Shown here one piece after another: positions 48,519 to 57,460 of a stretch of DNA of 64,000 bases. Under the pieces are notes generated by a model. The model saw only the letters and a program-made list of their open reading frames with translations. It had not been told where the DNA came from and made no database searches. The stretch is taken from the NCBI GenBank assembly GCA_963792485.1, contig CAWBWL010000004.1:62001-126000 (forward strand), in the 5' to 3' direction. Position numbers and translations under genes: made by a program. This DNA comes from JANOYJ01 sp963792485. GTDB taxonomy: Bacteria > Pseudomonadota > Alphaproteobacteria > Rhizobiales > Rhizobiaceae. Numbering within the stretch: position 1 is the stretch's first letter; each line of letters starts with the position of its first letter.

Positions 48519-50480
48519 TCATCCGTCCACACATTCCTTTCGCGGCGCGCCGCCTCGTCCAGCCCAGACGAGAAGCAAGCGGCACACAGGATCCTTCAAC
48601 GCGGCGGTATTGGCGCATGAGGGGTCAAAAAGCCGGTCAATAAACGCATTTCGATCCGGACCGAATGCGAGCGTTTTGTCCTTTTCGCTGCCCGGCATTG
48701 TGCTGAGGCGGGAAAAGACTTCAACGGCGACGGACGGACTTTTTTGTTTGCACATCAGTGCATGAAGCTGATCAAGCCTCGGCTTCCACCGGGAGGGATC
48801 TTGCTCTGTGTCACCAGCGGAGCGGCTGACCACCGCAGATTGAGCAATGGCTTGCAGGACCGGGTTTCGCTCTGACGGCCCAGCAGCTGCAACCTCAAAA
48901 TTGTCATTTGCCGCGATGCGGGACGCCGCAGACACAAATGTGTTCAGTCCTTGCGGGGGCAGGTTGAGAACAAAAGCCGAGTTTGACTCATAGGTGTTCT
49001 GCGCGAGCGCGGTTGTCCAGTCTGCCCTGTCCGCTCTGACATCGAGTAAATTCACATCCAATAGCGATGGAGCCTGAATCTTTGCCTCAGACAGATCGCT
49101 CCCCTTCAGCGTTACCTTGTGCAGAAGCGTGCCGCCAAGGGTGGTGGAAGCAAGCTTTGCCTCACTCAAATCTGAATTCTCAATCCTTGCGCCGCTCAGG
49201 TCCGCCTTCCACAAATTGACCTTGCTGAGAACGCTGTCCTTGATGAGAGCACCTTGCAGCACAGCGCCTCCAAGATTTGCCTCATCGAGCCGGGTCGCTT
49301 GCAAGGTTGCATTCTTCAGGGATGCCTGCAGCATCTGAGCGCCACGCATGTCAGCGCCATCCAGAATGGCATTGTTCAATATAGTGCACTGGGACAGGCT
49401 CTTATCCCCATGCTCGACGCGCACCAGCGGACAGCCGAACTGCGCGCCGCGCAATTTGGAGTCGCGGAAGTTGGCGCCTGTGAGGTCCGCTCCGGTGAAA
49501 TCGGCCTTGCGCAAATCTGTCCGCGCCAGAAACGCACCGGCAAGATTGCGTCCGCGCAGATAGACGGTCGCCTCCTGTGGCACCTTGTCATCATCGCCAC
49601 TGACAAAATCAGCGTCGGTCAGAACCAAAGTGTCAGAGAACCAGCGCTCGCGCTTACCCTTCACCTGATGCACAGGACTGTGAAAAAGATACTCGGCCAT
49701 GCCCGACAGTTTGACCACAGAGTTTTCCCGGCCGGGTTCACCTGGGAAAGTTGCCACAAAGGCCGAGAACAGAACCACCAAAGACACCACCGCCCAAATG
49801 CCGTGACGCAAAACGTTGATGCTGCGGGTTTCTGCTTCGCCTGCAATTCTATGCCAGAAAAACATCAGCAGCCCCATGTCTGCTAGAACCGTGAGCCGGT
49901 GTATCCCAGTCACAATCTGCGAATGGTAAGGCAGGAATTGGAGCTGGATCAGTATGAGCACCAAGATGGGGGCGATCATTACAGTCAGCACAACCACCAT
50001 ATGCGTGGCCAGCCCCATAACGCCCCATTTATCCTGACGGCGCACGATCAGCATTTGCAGGATCAGAAAATTTGGGAGCTGAAGGAACAGCTTATGCCTG
50101 GTCTCGGGGGGAAGACCTATCCGATCAACTTCATCAAAATATTCTTTTGCATTGTCGCTCATGAACTTCAAATTGAGGAGCAGGTAGCCATGAATGACTA
50201 GAAACATCAGCGGCGCGACCCAGAAGAAGGTCACCAGAGGCAAATCTACGTTCAAGAGCGGCAGGCGCACCGGCGTTTCGAGGAATAAGTCGCGATGCGT
50301 GACTGACCCGACGGCGATCACCAGATAGGCGGTAAGGGAGAGAAACGTAAACCAGAGGCCGCGGGCAATGCTGGTGGCACTATCGAGCGCTTTGCGGGCC
50401 TCGCCCAAATCATGCGCCTGCTTTTCCAGCGTCTCCCGCCGCCCGTCAGAAACCGGAGTTGCAACCGCCCTTTTAGCCAT
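48519..50480 (-). CDS. Large membrane protein with pentapeptide repeats
   Basis: About 653 residues from ATG 50480 (ATG 50492 is possible). The N-terminal third has about five transmembrane segments (around 40-60, 85-106, 140-190, 225-245) and a soluble loop. Then comes a run of A(D/N)Lxx repeats from roughly residue 305 to 480 (for example ADFTGADLTGANF, LQASLKNATLQATRLDEANL), which should form a right-handed square beta helix. The C-terminal 150 residues contain no recognised domain and end in a cysteine-containing segment (FDPSCANTAAL). Function is unknown; similar membrane-pentapeptide proteins are found in many proteobacteria. Confidence 0.8.
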   Translation of the reverse strand: MAKRAVATPVSDGRRETLEKQAHDLGEARKALDSATSIARGLWFTFLSLTAYLVIAVGSVTHRDLFLETPVRLPLLNVDLPLVTFFWVAPLMFLVIHGYLLLNLKFMSDNAKEYFDEVDRIGLPPETRHKLFLQLPNFLILQMLIVRRQDKWGVMGLATHMVVVLTVMIAPILVLILIQLQFLPYHSQIVTGIHRLTVLADMGLLMFFWHRIAGEAETRSINVLRHGIWAVVSLVVLFSAFVATFPGEPGRENSVVKLSGMAEYLFHSPVHQVKGKRERWFSDTLVLTDADFVSGDDDKVPQEATVYLRGRNLAGAFLARTDLRKADFTGADLTGANFRDSKLRGAQFGCPLVRVEHGDKSLSQCTILNNAILDGADMRGAQMLQASLKNATLQATRLDEANLGGAVLQGALIKDSVLSKVNLWKADLSGARIENSDLSEAKLASTTLGGTLLHKVTLKGSDLSEAKIQAPSLLDVNLLDVRADRADWTTALAQNTYESNSAFVLNLPPQGLNTFVSAASRIAANDNFEVAAAGPSERNPVLQAIAQSAVVSRSAGDTEQDPSRWKPRLDQLHALMCKQKSPSVAVEVFSRLSTMPGSEKDKTLAFGPDRNAFIDRLFDPSCANTAALKDPVCRLLLVWAGRGGAPRKECVDG

Positions 50481-50561
50481 GGCGCGCTCCATCGCGTCTC
50501 ACAAGCCCCGCCGCATTAGAGCCCCAAACTGCCCCTGGGGCAAGCGGTAATACAATCAGGG

Positions 50562-51581
50562 TTAAGCGACGCGCGCAGTTTGAGCGGCCTTGTCGAGAAC
50601 AAGGCCCGCCATCGCCTCGAATAGGAGTTCGGGCCCAGCCCCCGGCTGCCCGGCCCTTTCAGACAGAATGTGACGCCACCGCCGCGCGCCGGGCAGGCCA
50701 TGGAAGAGGCCAAGCATATGCCGGGTCACTTGATGGAGTTTGCCGCCGGACGCGATGTGACGGCGGGCATAGTTTGCCATGGACTCAATCACCTTGCCGA
50801 CACTGACAGGACAGCCATCGCCGAACAGGATTCCATCCGCGTGCAACAGCATGCCCGGATCATGGTAAGCGGCGCGGCCGAGCATGACTCCGTCGACATG
50901 GCTGAGATGATCCTTGGCCGCCTCAATCGAGGCTATGCCGCCATTGATGCCGATGAACTTTTCCGGCAACCGCTGCTTGAGACGATAGACGCGTTCGTAG
51001 TCCAGTGGCGGAATTTCGCGGTTCTCCTTCGGCGAAAGACCCTTCAGCCACGCCTTGCGGGCATGCACCCACAGCGCGTCCGCGCCCGCGGCAAACACTG
51101 CGTCAGCAATGGCGTCGAGGGCGGACTCAATGTCCTGCTCGTCAACGCCAAGCCGGCATTTGACGGTGACGGGAATGCGCACCGCCGCCTTCATGGCCGC
51201 CACACAGTCCGCGACCACCTCAGGTGTTTCCATCAGGCACGCGCCAAATGTCCCCGACTTCACCCGATCCGACGGACAGCCGACATTCATGTTGATTTCG
51301 CAATAGCCGAACTGTTCACCGATCCGGGCAGCGTGTGCAAGTTTGACCGGATCCGATCCGCCCAATTGCAGGGCGACGGGCTGCTCTTCGGGAGAAAATC
51401 CAAGCAGGCGCTGTCGCGGCCCGTGAATGACGGCATCCGCAACGACCATTTCGGTATAAAGCAGGCCGTGGCGCGTCAGCTGACGGTGGAAGAACCGGCA
51501 ATGCCGGTCGGTCCAGTCCATCATGGGGGCAATGGCGAACACTTTCCCGCGCGCCACGGGCGGTGGCGTGTTGTTTCTCAT
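50562..51581 (-). CDS. dusA: tRNA-dihydrouridine(20/20a) synthase
   Basis: FMN-dependent enzyme reducing uridine in the D-loop of tRNA. 339 residues with FAIAPMMDWTDRHCRFF at the start, ALQLGGSDP, the catalytic cysteine in INMNVGCPSDRV, KCRLGVDEQD, and VDGVMLGRAAYHDP in the FMN phosphate site. These match DusA rather than DusB/C. ATG 51581 is the family start; the frame extends to 51713. It stands alone. Confidence 0.94.
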   Translation of the reverse strand: MRNNTPPPVARGKVFAIAPMMDWTDRHCRFFHRQLTRHGLLYTEMVVADAVIHGPRQRLLGFSPEEQPVALQLGGSDPVKLAHAARIGEQFGYCEINMNVGCPSDRVKSGTFGACLMETPEVVADCVAAMKAAVRIPVTVKCRLGVDEQDIESALDAIADAVFAAGADALWVHARKAWLKGLSPKENREIPPLDYERVYRLKQRLPEKFIGINGGIASIEAAKDHLSHVDGVMLGRAAYHDPGMLLHADGILFGDGCPVSVGKVIESMANYARRHIASGGKLHQVTRHMLGLFHGLPGARRWRHILSERAGQPGAGPELLFEAMAGLVLDKAAQTARVA

Positions 51582-51812
51582 GGCGCCAATGTAGCTGGCA
51601 CATGGCCGAAGCTCAATTGGGAAAGGCGTGCATTCGCAAGACAGTCGATGCAGCCTTTCAAACTGCCGGAGACGGAAGTCGCTATTGCGAAGAAGAAAAA
51701 AAACGAACTGCATCTCGTCACTTGCGAGACGAGCCCACCAAGATCTGAAGCAATCGTCTTGTCAATGCATCCAGGGATAGGTTGCTCGGTATCTTCCACT
51801 CCGGGTCTCTTT

Positions 51813-52037
51813 TCAGCCGAAGCGGCAGCTTGATTCGGTGACAATGCCCTGCATGTTGGTCTGGTGATAGACCCGCGTCGCGGGTTCATGTTCGGCAGCG
51901 CCAACAGCGGCCATCAGCGGAATCAGGTGGTCTTCCTCCGGATGGCAGATGCGGGCGGACGGTGGCCGTTCCCAGTCCTCAGCTGACAATTCGAGGGTCT
52001 CGCGCGATGTCCAAAAATGACCCGAAGCGGTCGTCAA
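51813..52037 (-). pseudogene. C-terminal remnant of a DODA-type extradiol dioxygenase (copy 1)
   Basis: A frame of 74 codons ends with RICHPEEDHLIPLM, AVGAAEHEPATRVYH and TESSCRFG, which is the C-terminal end of the class III extradiol dioxygenase (YgiD/LigB-like) family; the full proteins are about 260 residues. The first two thirds, with the metal site, are missing. It reads as a gene remnant. A second, shorter copy with a closely similar nucleotide sequence lies at 53118-53215. Confidence 0.75.
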
Positions 52038-52213
52038 AGCCTTGACAAAAAGCTAATACGATCAGTCAAATACGCTCTTGCAATTCATGTCTGATCTTTT
52101 CACTGATACCCATTGGCGCTAGACCTGAAGCCAACAGATGGATCGACCGGCGCATGCCGGTTGAATGGATTGTGATGCGTTTACCTTGAGAAATACTGAT
52201 TGGAAATTTGCCC
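52038..52213. other. Intergenic region upstream of the 2OG oxygenase
   Basis: 176 bases. A TTGACA sits at 52041-52046 followed by AT-richer sequence (GCTAATACGATCAG), a plausible but unconfirmed promoter. A short hairpin ACCGGCGCATGCCGGT is at 52149-52164. No gene. Confidence 0.35.
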
Positions 52214-53056
52214 ATGCCCTACACGCCATCAACTATGATTGACTACGAGCGATACCCGATTGCCGAGGAGGGCACCAAGCGAGACACGTTGTTGAAGAGG
52301 ATCCGCACTGACTTGGAACGTGACGGCTGTGCGGTCATCAAACACTTTCTGACGTCCGAGGGGATTGCCGCGCTCACGGCTGAAGCGGATAGCGTGGCAG
52401 ACAAAGGCCACCGCAGTTTCAACCGCACCAATGTTTATTTCACCACGGACGATCCGAGTCTGGCGGCTGACGATCCGCGCCGGCAGTTCTTTGACCGCTC
52501 GAATTCGTTTGTGCCTGCAGACAACTTTCCCAAGGACGGCCCACTGCGCACAATTCACGATAGTCAGGGGTTCGACAGCTTCATACAAGACTGCCTTCAG
52601 GAGACTGAGTTCTACCGCTACGCCGATCCACTGGCGGATGTCATCGTCAACATGGCCGAGGAAGGCAACGGCTTTCCCTGGCACTTCGACACGAATAACT
52701 TCACAGTCACGCTTGCGATACAAAATGCCGATCAAGGCGGCGCATTCGAATACGCGCCCCGCATCCGTGAGGAGGACGAGAATTTCGCTGAAGTCTCCCG
52801 CGTTCTGAACGGTACTTCAAACAAGGTGGAGGTGCTCAACCTTGAGCCAGGCGACCTTCAGATCTTTCGCGGGCGATATTCGCTCCATCGGGTAGCGCCC
52901 CTCAGTGGACCGCGCCGGCGCTATGTCGCGATCTTTTCCTATGTTGGAGTACCGAACATGGTCGGCACACCAGAGCGAACGCGGCAGCTCTATGGCCGGA
53001 CGTTGCCAATCCACCATGAACGCGCCGGGCAAAGAGCAGATTCATATCTGGATTGA
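52214..53056 (+). CDS. Phytanoyl-CoA dioxygenase-like Fe(II)/2-oxoglutarate oxygenase
   Basis: 280 residues from ATG 52214. The iron facial triad is H157 and D159 (PWHFDTNNF) plus H225 (RYSLHRVAPL); the 2-oxoglutarate arginine is in GPRRRYVAIFSY. The HxD carboxylate is present, so hydroxylation rather than halogenation is expected. From memory the surrounding pattern (GGAFEYAPRIR, PGDLQIFRGR, SYVGVP) resembles the BesD/HalD group of carrier-free amino-acid halogenases and their hydroxylase relatives, so a free amino acid is a possible substrate. It is flanked by two remnants of the same dioxygenase gene. Confidence 0.85.
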   Translation: MPYTPSTMIDYERYPIAEEGTKRDTLLKRIRTDLERDGCAVIKHFLTSEGIAALTAEADSVADKGHRSFNRTNVYFTTDDPSLAADDPRRQFFDRSNSFVPADNFPKDGPLRTIHDSQGFDSFIQDCLQETEFYRYADPLADVIVNMAEEGNGFPWHFDTNNFTVTLAIQNADQGGAFEYAPRIREEDENFAEVSRVLNGTSNKVEVLNLEPGDLQIFRGRYSLHRVAPLSGPRRRYVAIFSYVGVPNMVGTPERTRQLYGRTLPIHHERAGQRADSYLD

Positions 53057-53117
53057 ACGGGTTTTTGTTCGTCCAATATTTGTCCCAAATGGGCCGTTCG
53101 ATACCAGGAACATTTCT

Positions 53118-53215
53118 TTACCCGATGCAGTAGCTTGACTCGGTAACACCGCCCCACATGTTGGTCTCGTGATAGACCCGCGTCGCCGGTTCAGCTTCGG
53201 CGGCGCTGACGCGCG
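53118..53215 (-). pseudogene. C-terminal remnant of a DODA-type extradiol dioxygenase (copy 2)
   Basis: In one frame it reads SAAEAEPATRVYHETNMWGG, then VTESSYCIG and a stop at 53118, the same C-terminal end as copy 1. About 90 bases align with 51813-51902 with scattered substitutions and no gaps that I can see. It is shorter than copy 1, and upstream homology stops abruptly after about 53210. Confidence 0.65.
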
Positions 53216-53564
53216 GCGCCTGGAAACACGGGAGGGAACGTAGGTCGTAACCGTTGACCAGCTGGCCTGCGTTGTCAGAATTGCTGACAATGACTGGAAA
53301 CGGGGCATCACGTTCATCGACTATATTCTCACCGAGCAGGCCGCGATTGCCGGCAGGGTGTGGCGTTGAAAGGTCTTCCTGTGCTGCGCGACCTCATTGC
53401 GGCAGACTGTTGGAGATCCTGTCCGACAAGTCGGTTGATCCGAAGATTGGCTACGATCTCGTCACTCATCCCAAAGCTCTGGCCCGGACAGCAGTCCAAC
53501 ACTTCGCCAACCGGATCGTTGACGAAGCTGCTCAATCGAGATTCCCTTCTGTAAAGCCGGCAAG
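53216..53564. other. Degenerate region after dioxygenase copy 2
   Basis: About 350 bases with only short open frames. A frame ending at 53367 reads TVDQLACVVRIADNDWKRGI and continues to GRVWR; another, ending at 53568, reads LEILSDKSVDPKIGYDLVTH and ANRIVDEAAQ. Both look protein-like but I recognise neither. It is probably gene debris. Confidence 0.35.
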
Positions 53565-54347
53565 CTAGAGTGTGAACGCCGCCTTGAACGCCCCCAGCGC
53601 CGCTTCCGGATCGCCCGACGCAAACGCTTCCATCCCGACCGCGCCGCTGTAACCCATGGCGGCGAGCGCTTTGGCAATACCACTCCAGTTGACCTCGCCG
53701 GTCCCCGGCTCCATTCGTCCGGGCACATCGGCAACCTGTATCTCGCCGATCCATGGCAGGCATTTGCGGCAGAGCTCGATCAAATTCCCCTCGCCAATCT
53801 GGGCGTGATAAAGATCAAGATTGAGCTTGAGCCGGGGGTGGTTGACAGCTGAGACCAAAGCCAGCGTGTCCTCCGCCCGGCCAAAAGGCACGCCGGGGTG
53901 ATCGACGGGCAGATTGAGGTTCTCGAGCGTGAAGACGACACTCTCCGCATCCGCCAAATCAGCGATGCGGCAGAGCGTGTCGCGGGCTTTCAACCACATT
54001 GCGCCGGTGACGACTTCAATGGGCTGCACGGGCAATCCCCGGTCCCCTAAACCCGTGCCATGCAAATTAAGCCGGGCGACGCCCAGCCGCTTGCCGATCT
54101 GCGCGGTCTCGCGCGCTGTCTTCAACAGCTCCGCTGCGCCTTCATCATCGGTCAAACGGCCGCGCAGATAGCCGTTCATGATCGAGAATTCAGCGCCGCT
54201 CTTCTCAAGCTTGGCAAGATCATGCGCGGGCCAGTTCCATAGGCCGACCTGAAACCCCATCTCCTTCAGGCGCGCGCAGCGCCATTCGATCGGACGGTCG
54301 CGCCAGAGCATTTCGGCGCAGGCGGCAAGGGTGAATGGTTTTGTCAT
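53565..54347 (-). CDS. Hydroxypyruvate isomerase-like TIM-barrel protein
   Basis: 260 residues of the AP-endonuclease-2/xylose-isomerase-like TIM-barrel superfamily, with FTLAACAEMLWRDRPIEWRC, VFTLENLNLP, DLYHAQIGEGNL and IGEIQVADVPGR, as in hydroxypyruvate isomerases (Hyi). Metal-binding E, D, H and E residues are on those strands. ATG 54347 is the family start. It is the last gene of a minus-strand sugar-catabolism cluster, 37 bases after the second isomerase. Confidence 0.87.
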   Translation of the reverse strand: MTKPFTLAACAEMLWRDRPIEWRCARLKEMGFQVGLWNWPAHDLAKLEKSGAEFSIMNGYLRGRLTDDEGAAELLKTARETAQIGKRLGVARLNLHGTGLGDRGLPVQPIEVVTGAMWLKARDTLCRIADLADAESVVFTLENLNLPVDHPGVPFGRAEDTLALVSAVNHPRLKLNLDLYHAQIGEGNLIELCRKCLPWIGEIQVADVPGRMEPGTGEVNWSGIAKALAAMGYSGAVGMEAFASGDPEAALGAFKAAFTL

Positions 54348-54384
54348 GGTCAGGTCTCGATGGTTGGATGCTTCACTCAGACTG

Positions 54385-55344
54385 TCAGAACTCTTGCGGT
54401 TTATAGTCCCCGGCCTCGAATGGCATGACGCTTTGCAAAAGGGTGACGGATTTCCGCACGCCCTCCTCGCGGCCAAGCATCACATCCTCATGTTCGACGG
54501 AGAGCCACCCGTCATAGCCCGCCATGCGCAGACGGTAGCAGAAGTCGCGCCACCAGCTTTCCCCATGCCCATAACCGAGCGTGATATAGCTCCACGACCG
54601 CGTTGCGATGTCCATCAGCGAGCCGTTTTCGAGGCGGCTTGTGGTGGCGGCGACCGGTTTGTTAATGAACGCGTCCTTGGCGTGGGTATGGTGGATTGCG
54701 GGGCCGAGCGCGTCGATGGCGGCGAGCGGATCCGCGCCCATCCACATCAGGTGCGACGGATCGAGGTTCGCGCCAACGACGTCGCCGATCTCCTTGCGCA
54801 ATCGCTGCAATGTCGGCACATTATAGACGAGCTGGTTGCCATGGAGTTCGACGGCGAGTTTGACATTGTGCGCGAGCGCATGCTCGGCGAGCTTGCGCCA
54901 ATAGGGCAGCGCCACATCTTCCCATTGGTATTTCAGGATTGTCTGCGTCTCAGGCGGCCATGACGAGACGATCCAGTTTGGCATAACGTCACCCGCGCAG
55001 CCCGCTGGCAGGCCGGACATCAACACCACCACGGGCACGGACATTTCGCCGGCCAAGCGGATGGTGTCGTAGAGGTCATCGGACTGGCGCTTGCCCTCGG
55101 TCGGATGCAGCTGGTTGCCATTGGCGTTGAACGCGATAATTTCGAGATTACAGTCACTTAGCGCCGTTTCCAGCGCTTTTCGTTCAATTCCAGACGCCAG
55201 AAGCTCCCGCAGATTCATATGGGGTGCGGAGGTCCAGTTGCAGGCGTTGAACTCAATGCCGGCAACGCCCATCGCGGCGGCCTTGCCGAGCATTTCCGCG
55301 CGCGGCAAATGCCCGAGACTGTCCGAAACCATTCCGATTTTCAT
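54385..55344 (-). CDS. Sugar phosphate isomerase/epimerase family protein
   Basis: 319 residues, AP-endonuclease-2-type TIM barrel. Visible metal/active-site segments are KLAVELHGNQLVYN, GANLDPSHLMWMGADP, IHHTHAKDAFI and WLSVEHEDVML. This pattern is common in IolE/IolI-like and related polyol-catabolic enzymes; the exact reaction is not known. It follows the Gfo/Idh dehydrogenase by seven bases. Confidence 0.87.
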   Translation of the reverse strand: MKIGMVSDSLGHLPRAEMLGKAAAMGVAGIEFNACNWTSAPHMNLRELLASGIERKALETALSDCNLEIIAFNANGNQLHPTEGKRQSDDLYDTIRLAGEMSVPVVVLMSGLPAGCAGDVMPNWIVSSWPPETQTILKYQWEDVALPYWRKLAEHALAHNVKLAVELHGNQLVYNVPTLQRLRKEIGDVVGANLDPSHLMWMGADPLAAIDALGPAIHHTHAKDAFINKPVAATTSRLENGSLMDIATRSWSYITLGYGHGESWWRDFCYRLRMAGYDGWLSVEHEDVMLGREEGVRKSVTLLQSVMPFEAGDYKPQEF

Positions 55345-55351
55345 CTGCGCC

Positions 55352-56347
55352 TCATGAATAGAATGCGGGTTTGGCGATTTGCTTCACGGAAACTGTTTTG
55401 CCAGTCCGCAGCGCTTCAACACCGGCCTCCGCCACCACAGTCGAACAATAGCCATCCCAAGCGCTTGCGCCCAGGTTCGGCGCACCGGTGTCGATGGATT
55501 TGATCCAGGCGCGGTTCTGCTGGCGGTAGGCGTCCACAAAGCGCGGACGCCAGTCGGAAGGGTATGAATTGAACTGTTTGAGGCCGAGATTCACGTCGGT
55601 GTGAACAGGCGCGCGCAGGAAAATTGTCCCCTTCTCCGCTACCACTTCGCCGCGCACATCATAACCATATGTGGCGCTTATATTAACCTCGATGTTGACG
55701 AGCTGGCCTGCGATGGTCTCCAGCACCATGAACACCGGCGCGGTCTCGCCGCCGCTCGGCGGTCGGAAGACGCTGATCGATTTGTAGTCGGTGTCCAGCA
55801 TCCAGCGGGCCACATCGAACTCATGCGGCGCGGAATTGCAGATCGCCATTTCCGGGCGGAAATCATATGCCGGCGAGACATTGCGGTGGAAGCAATGGAA
55901 CATCAGCGCCTTGCCAAGATCGCCGCGCGTCAGCATCGATTTAATCTCGGCGTAGGACGGATCAAACCGGCGCATGAAGCCGATTTGCACGAGACGCGTG
56001 CCGCGCTTTTCTTCGGCTTCCAGAACGGCAAGACATTCCTTCGTGTCCTGCGAAAGCGGCTTTTCACAGAGCACCGGCTTGCCGGCGGCGATGCAGGCGA
56101 GCGTCAGCGGCGCGTGGAACTGGTCGGGCGCTGCAATCACGACCGCATCGACGTTGCTGTCATTGATCACGGCAAACGGATCACTTGAAATGTCAGCTGC
56201 GCCGGTCGCGTCCGCAACAGATTTGGCGCGGGCCTGATCAGCATCGCAGATGATCTGCAGGGACGTGCCCGGCACTTCCTCGGCGAAAATCCGCGCATGG
56301 TCCGCGCCCATAATGCCTGCGCCTATTATGCCTATGCGAATTGTCAT
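55352..56347 (-). CDS. Gfo/Idh/MocA-family oxidoreductase, inositol 2-dehydrogenase-like
   Basis: 331 residues. The NAD-binding loop is IRIGIIGAGIMGADHARIF; the catalytic EKPLS lysine motif is at about 95-99; HEFDVARWMLDTD contains the substrate-binding aspartate/histidine typical of IolG. With the two TIM-barrel enzymes it suggests myo-inositol or a similar polyol as substrate. ATG 56347 overlaps the stop of the membrane hydroxylase gene. Confidence 0.92.
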   Translation of the reverse strand: MTIRIGIIGAGIMGADHARIFAEEVPGTSLQIICDADQARAKSVADATGAADISSDPFAVINDSNVDAVVIAAPDQFHAPLTLACIAAGKPVLCEKPLSQDTKECLAVLEAEEKRGTRLVQIGFMRRFDPSYAEIKSMLTRGDLGKALMFHCFHRNVSPAYDFRPEMAICNSAPHEFDVARWMLDTDYKSISVFRPPSGGETAPVFMVLETIAGQLVNIEVNISATYGYDVRGEVVAEKGTIFLRAPVHTDVNLGLKQFNSYPSDWRPRFVDAYRQQNRAWIKSIDTGAPNLGASAWDGYCSTVVAEAGVEALRTGKTVSVKQIAKPAFYS

Positions 56348-57345
56348 TTCCTGTTCATCCTGGCGACTTTCTTTTCATAACGCGCTTCCATCCGCGCCTG
56401 CGCTTCTTCGCTGCCGTCGTGCCAGGTGCCGAACAGCTTATCGAGCGCGGTCGTGCCGTCGGCGTAGTTCACTTCGAAATATTTGTGATGCAGATAATGG
56501 GCATAGGCATGGGTATCGACGCCGCTGTTTTTCCCGGCCTCGATCTTGTCGAATCCGACATGGCCGACGACCGCGCCGGTGCCGGTGATGTGAAGGCCAT
56601 ACAGGAAGATCAACGGGTGCGAGGGCAGGATGAGATGGATCAGCGAGTCCGACCAATAGAGCAAATGCTCGATGGGGTGCATGGACAGGCTCGACCATGG
56701 GCTCGGATTGACCGAGTTGTGGTGCACCGAATGGATCCATTTATACAGGATCGGAACATGGATGAGCCGGTGGATGCAGTAGAAATGCAGTTCGTGATAG
56801 ACAGGCAGAATGAGCCAGAAAATCACGAACCAATAGGGATGTTCGGCAAAGGTGGACCACAGGCCCCAGCCGTTTGCATAACACCAGAGGCCGAGAACCT
56901 CATACGCCGTCCAGATCGGCACACCTGTGCCAAAGGTGCGGATGATGTTGTCCACGTTCTGGCTCTTGAACATGAAGACATCGCTGGGGTGATCGTCCGG
57001 GAACTTGCCATTGTATTTGAAACGCCCCTCCTGCCCGCGCTTCACATAGAGCCGCAGTTCCAGCGCGCCGTAGATGATGAGGACCAGAAAGCTGTTGCGC
57101 GCCAAGAGATAGAGTATCCAGCCGGGCGAAAGCGTCTTCATGGTCTCGGCACTGGGCGTCAGATAGAACCAGAATACCACCGCCAGCGCCATGAACATCA
57201 GGTTCCACGGATAGAAATAGCCTGGCAGCCATTTGAGAAATTTCATGGGCTGCGGCGGAAAAGCAAATATCGGATTGATTTGCAGCGGATCCTTCGGCGC
57301 GAAATCGCCGCGTTTATTGCGGGTTCCGTATTGAAGATCGTCCAT
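56344..57345 (-). CDS. Fatty acid hydroxylase / sterol desaturase-family membrane protein (copy 1)
   Basis: 333 residues with several membrane segments and the histidine boxes of the integral-membrane di-iron hydroxylases: HELHFYCIHRLIH (184-196), HSVHH (205-209) and HAYAHYLHH (279-287). ATG 57345 has AGGAG at seven bases. A paralogue with the same N-terminus (RNKRGD, then a membrane segment) lies at 60655-61675. Its substrate is not known; the operon with polyol genes suggests a link but gives no direct clue. Confidence 0.87.
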   Translation of the reverse strand: MDDLQYGTRNKRGDFAPKDPLQINPIFAFPPQPMKFLKWLPGYFYPWNLMFMALAVVFWFYLTPSAETMKTLSPGWILYLLARNSFLVLIIYGALELRLYVKRGQEGRFKYNGKFPDDHPSDVFMFKSQNVDNIIRTFGTGVPIWTAYEVLGLWCYANGWGLWSTFAEHPYWFVIFWLILPVYHELHFYCIHRLIHVPILYKWIHSVHHNSVNPSPWSSLSMHPIEHLLYWSDSLIHLILPSHPLIFLYGLHITGTGAVVGHVGFDKIEAGKNSGVDTHAYAHYLHHKYFEVNYADGTTALDKLFGTWHDGSEEAQARMEARYEKKVARMNRK

Positions 57346-57414
57346 TTTTGTCTCCTGAGAACATGCAATTCTCATCCCGTCCTTAAAGCTGGCGGCGGCG
57401 TAGTTCAAAGAAAC

Positions 57415-57448
57415 AAGCCCGGAGCCGGTGGAGGCCGGCCCCGGGCTT
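57415..57448 (-). terminator. Stem-loop after the sugar ABC ATPase gene
   Basis: On the minus strand AAGCCCGGGGCCGG pairs with CCGGCTCCGGGCTT around a short loop, followed by GTTTCTTT. It lies 12 bases after the ATPase stop and before the hydroxylase promoter region, so it probably ends the ABC operon transcript or attenuates it. Confidence 0.55.
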
Positions 57449-57460
57449 TGAGGCGCGCAG

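Noticed and set aside
51582..51812. Coding gene upstream of dusA
   Set aside because: Frames on both strands are short, with an A-rich stretch (near 51690-51710) and no family resemblance.
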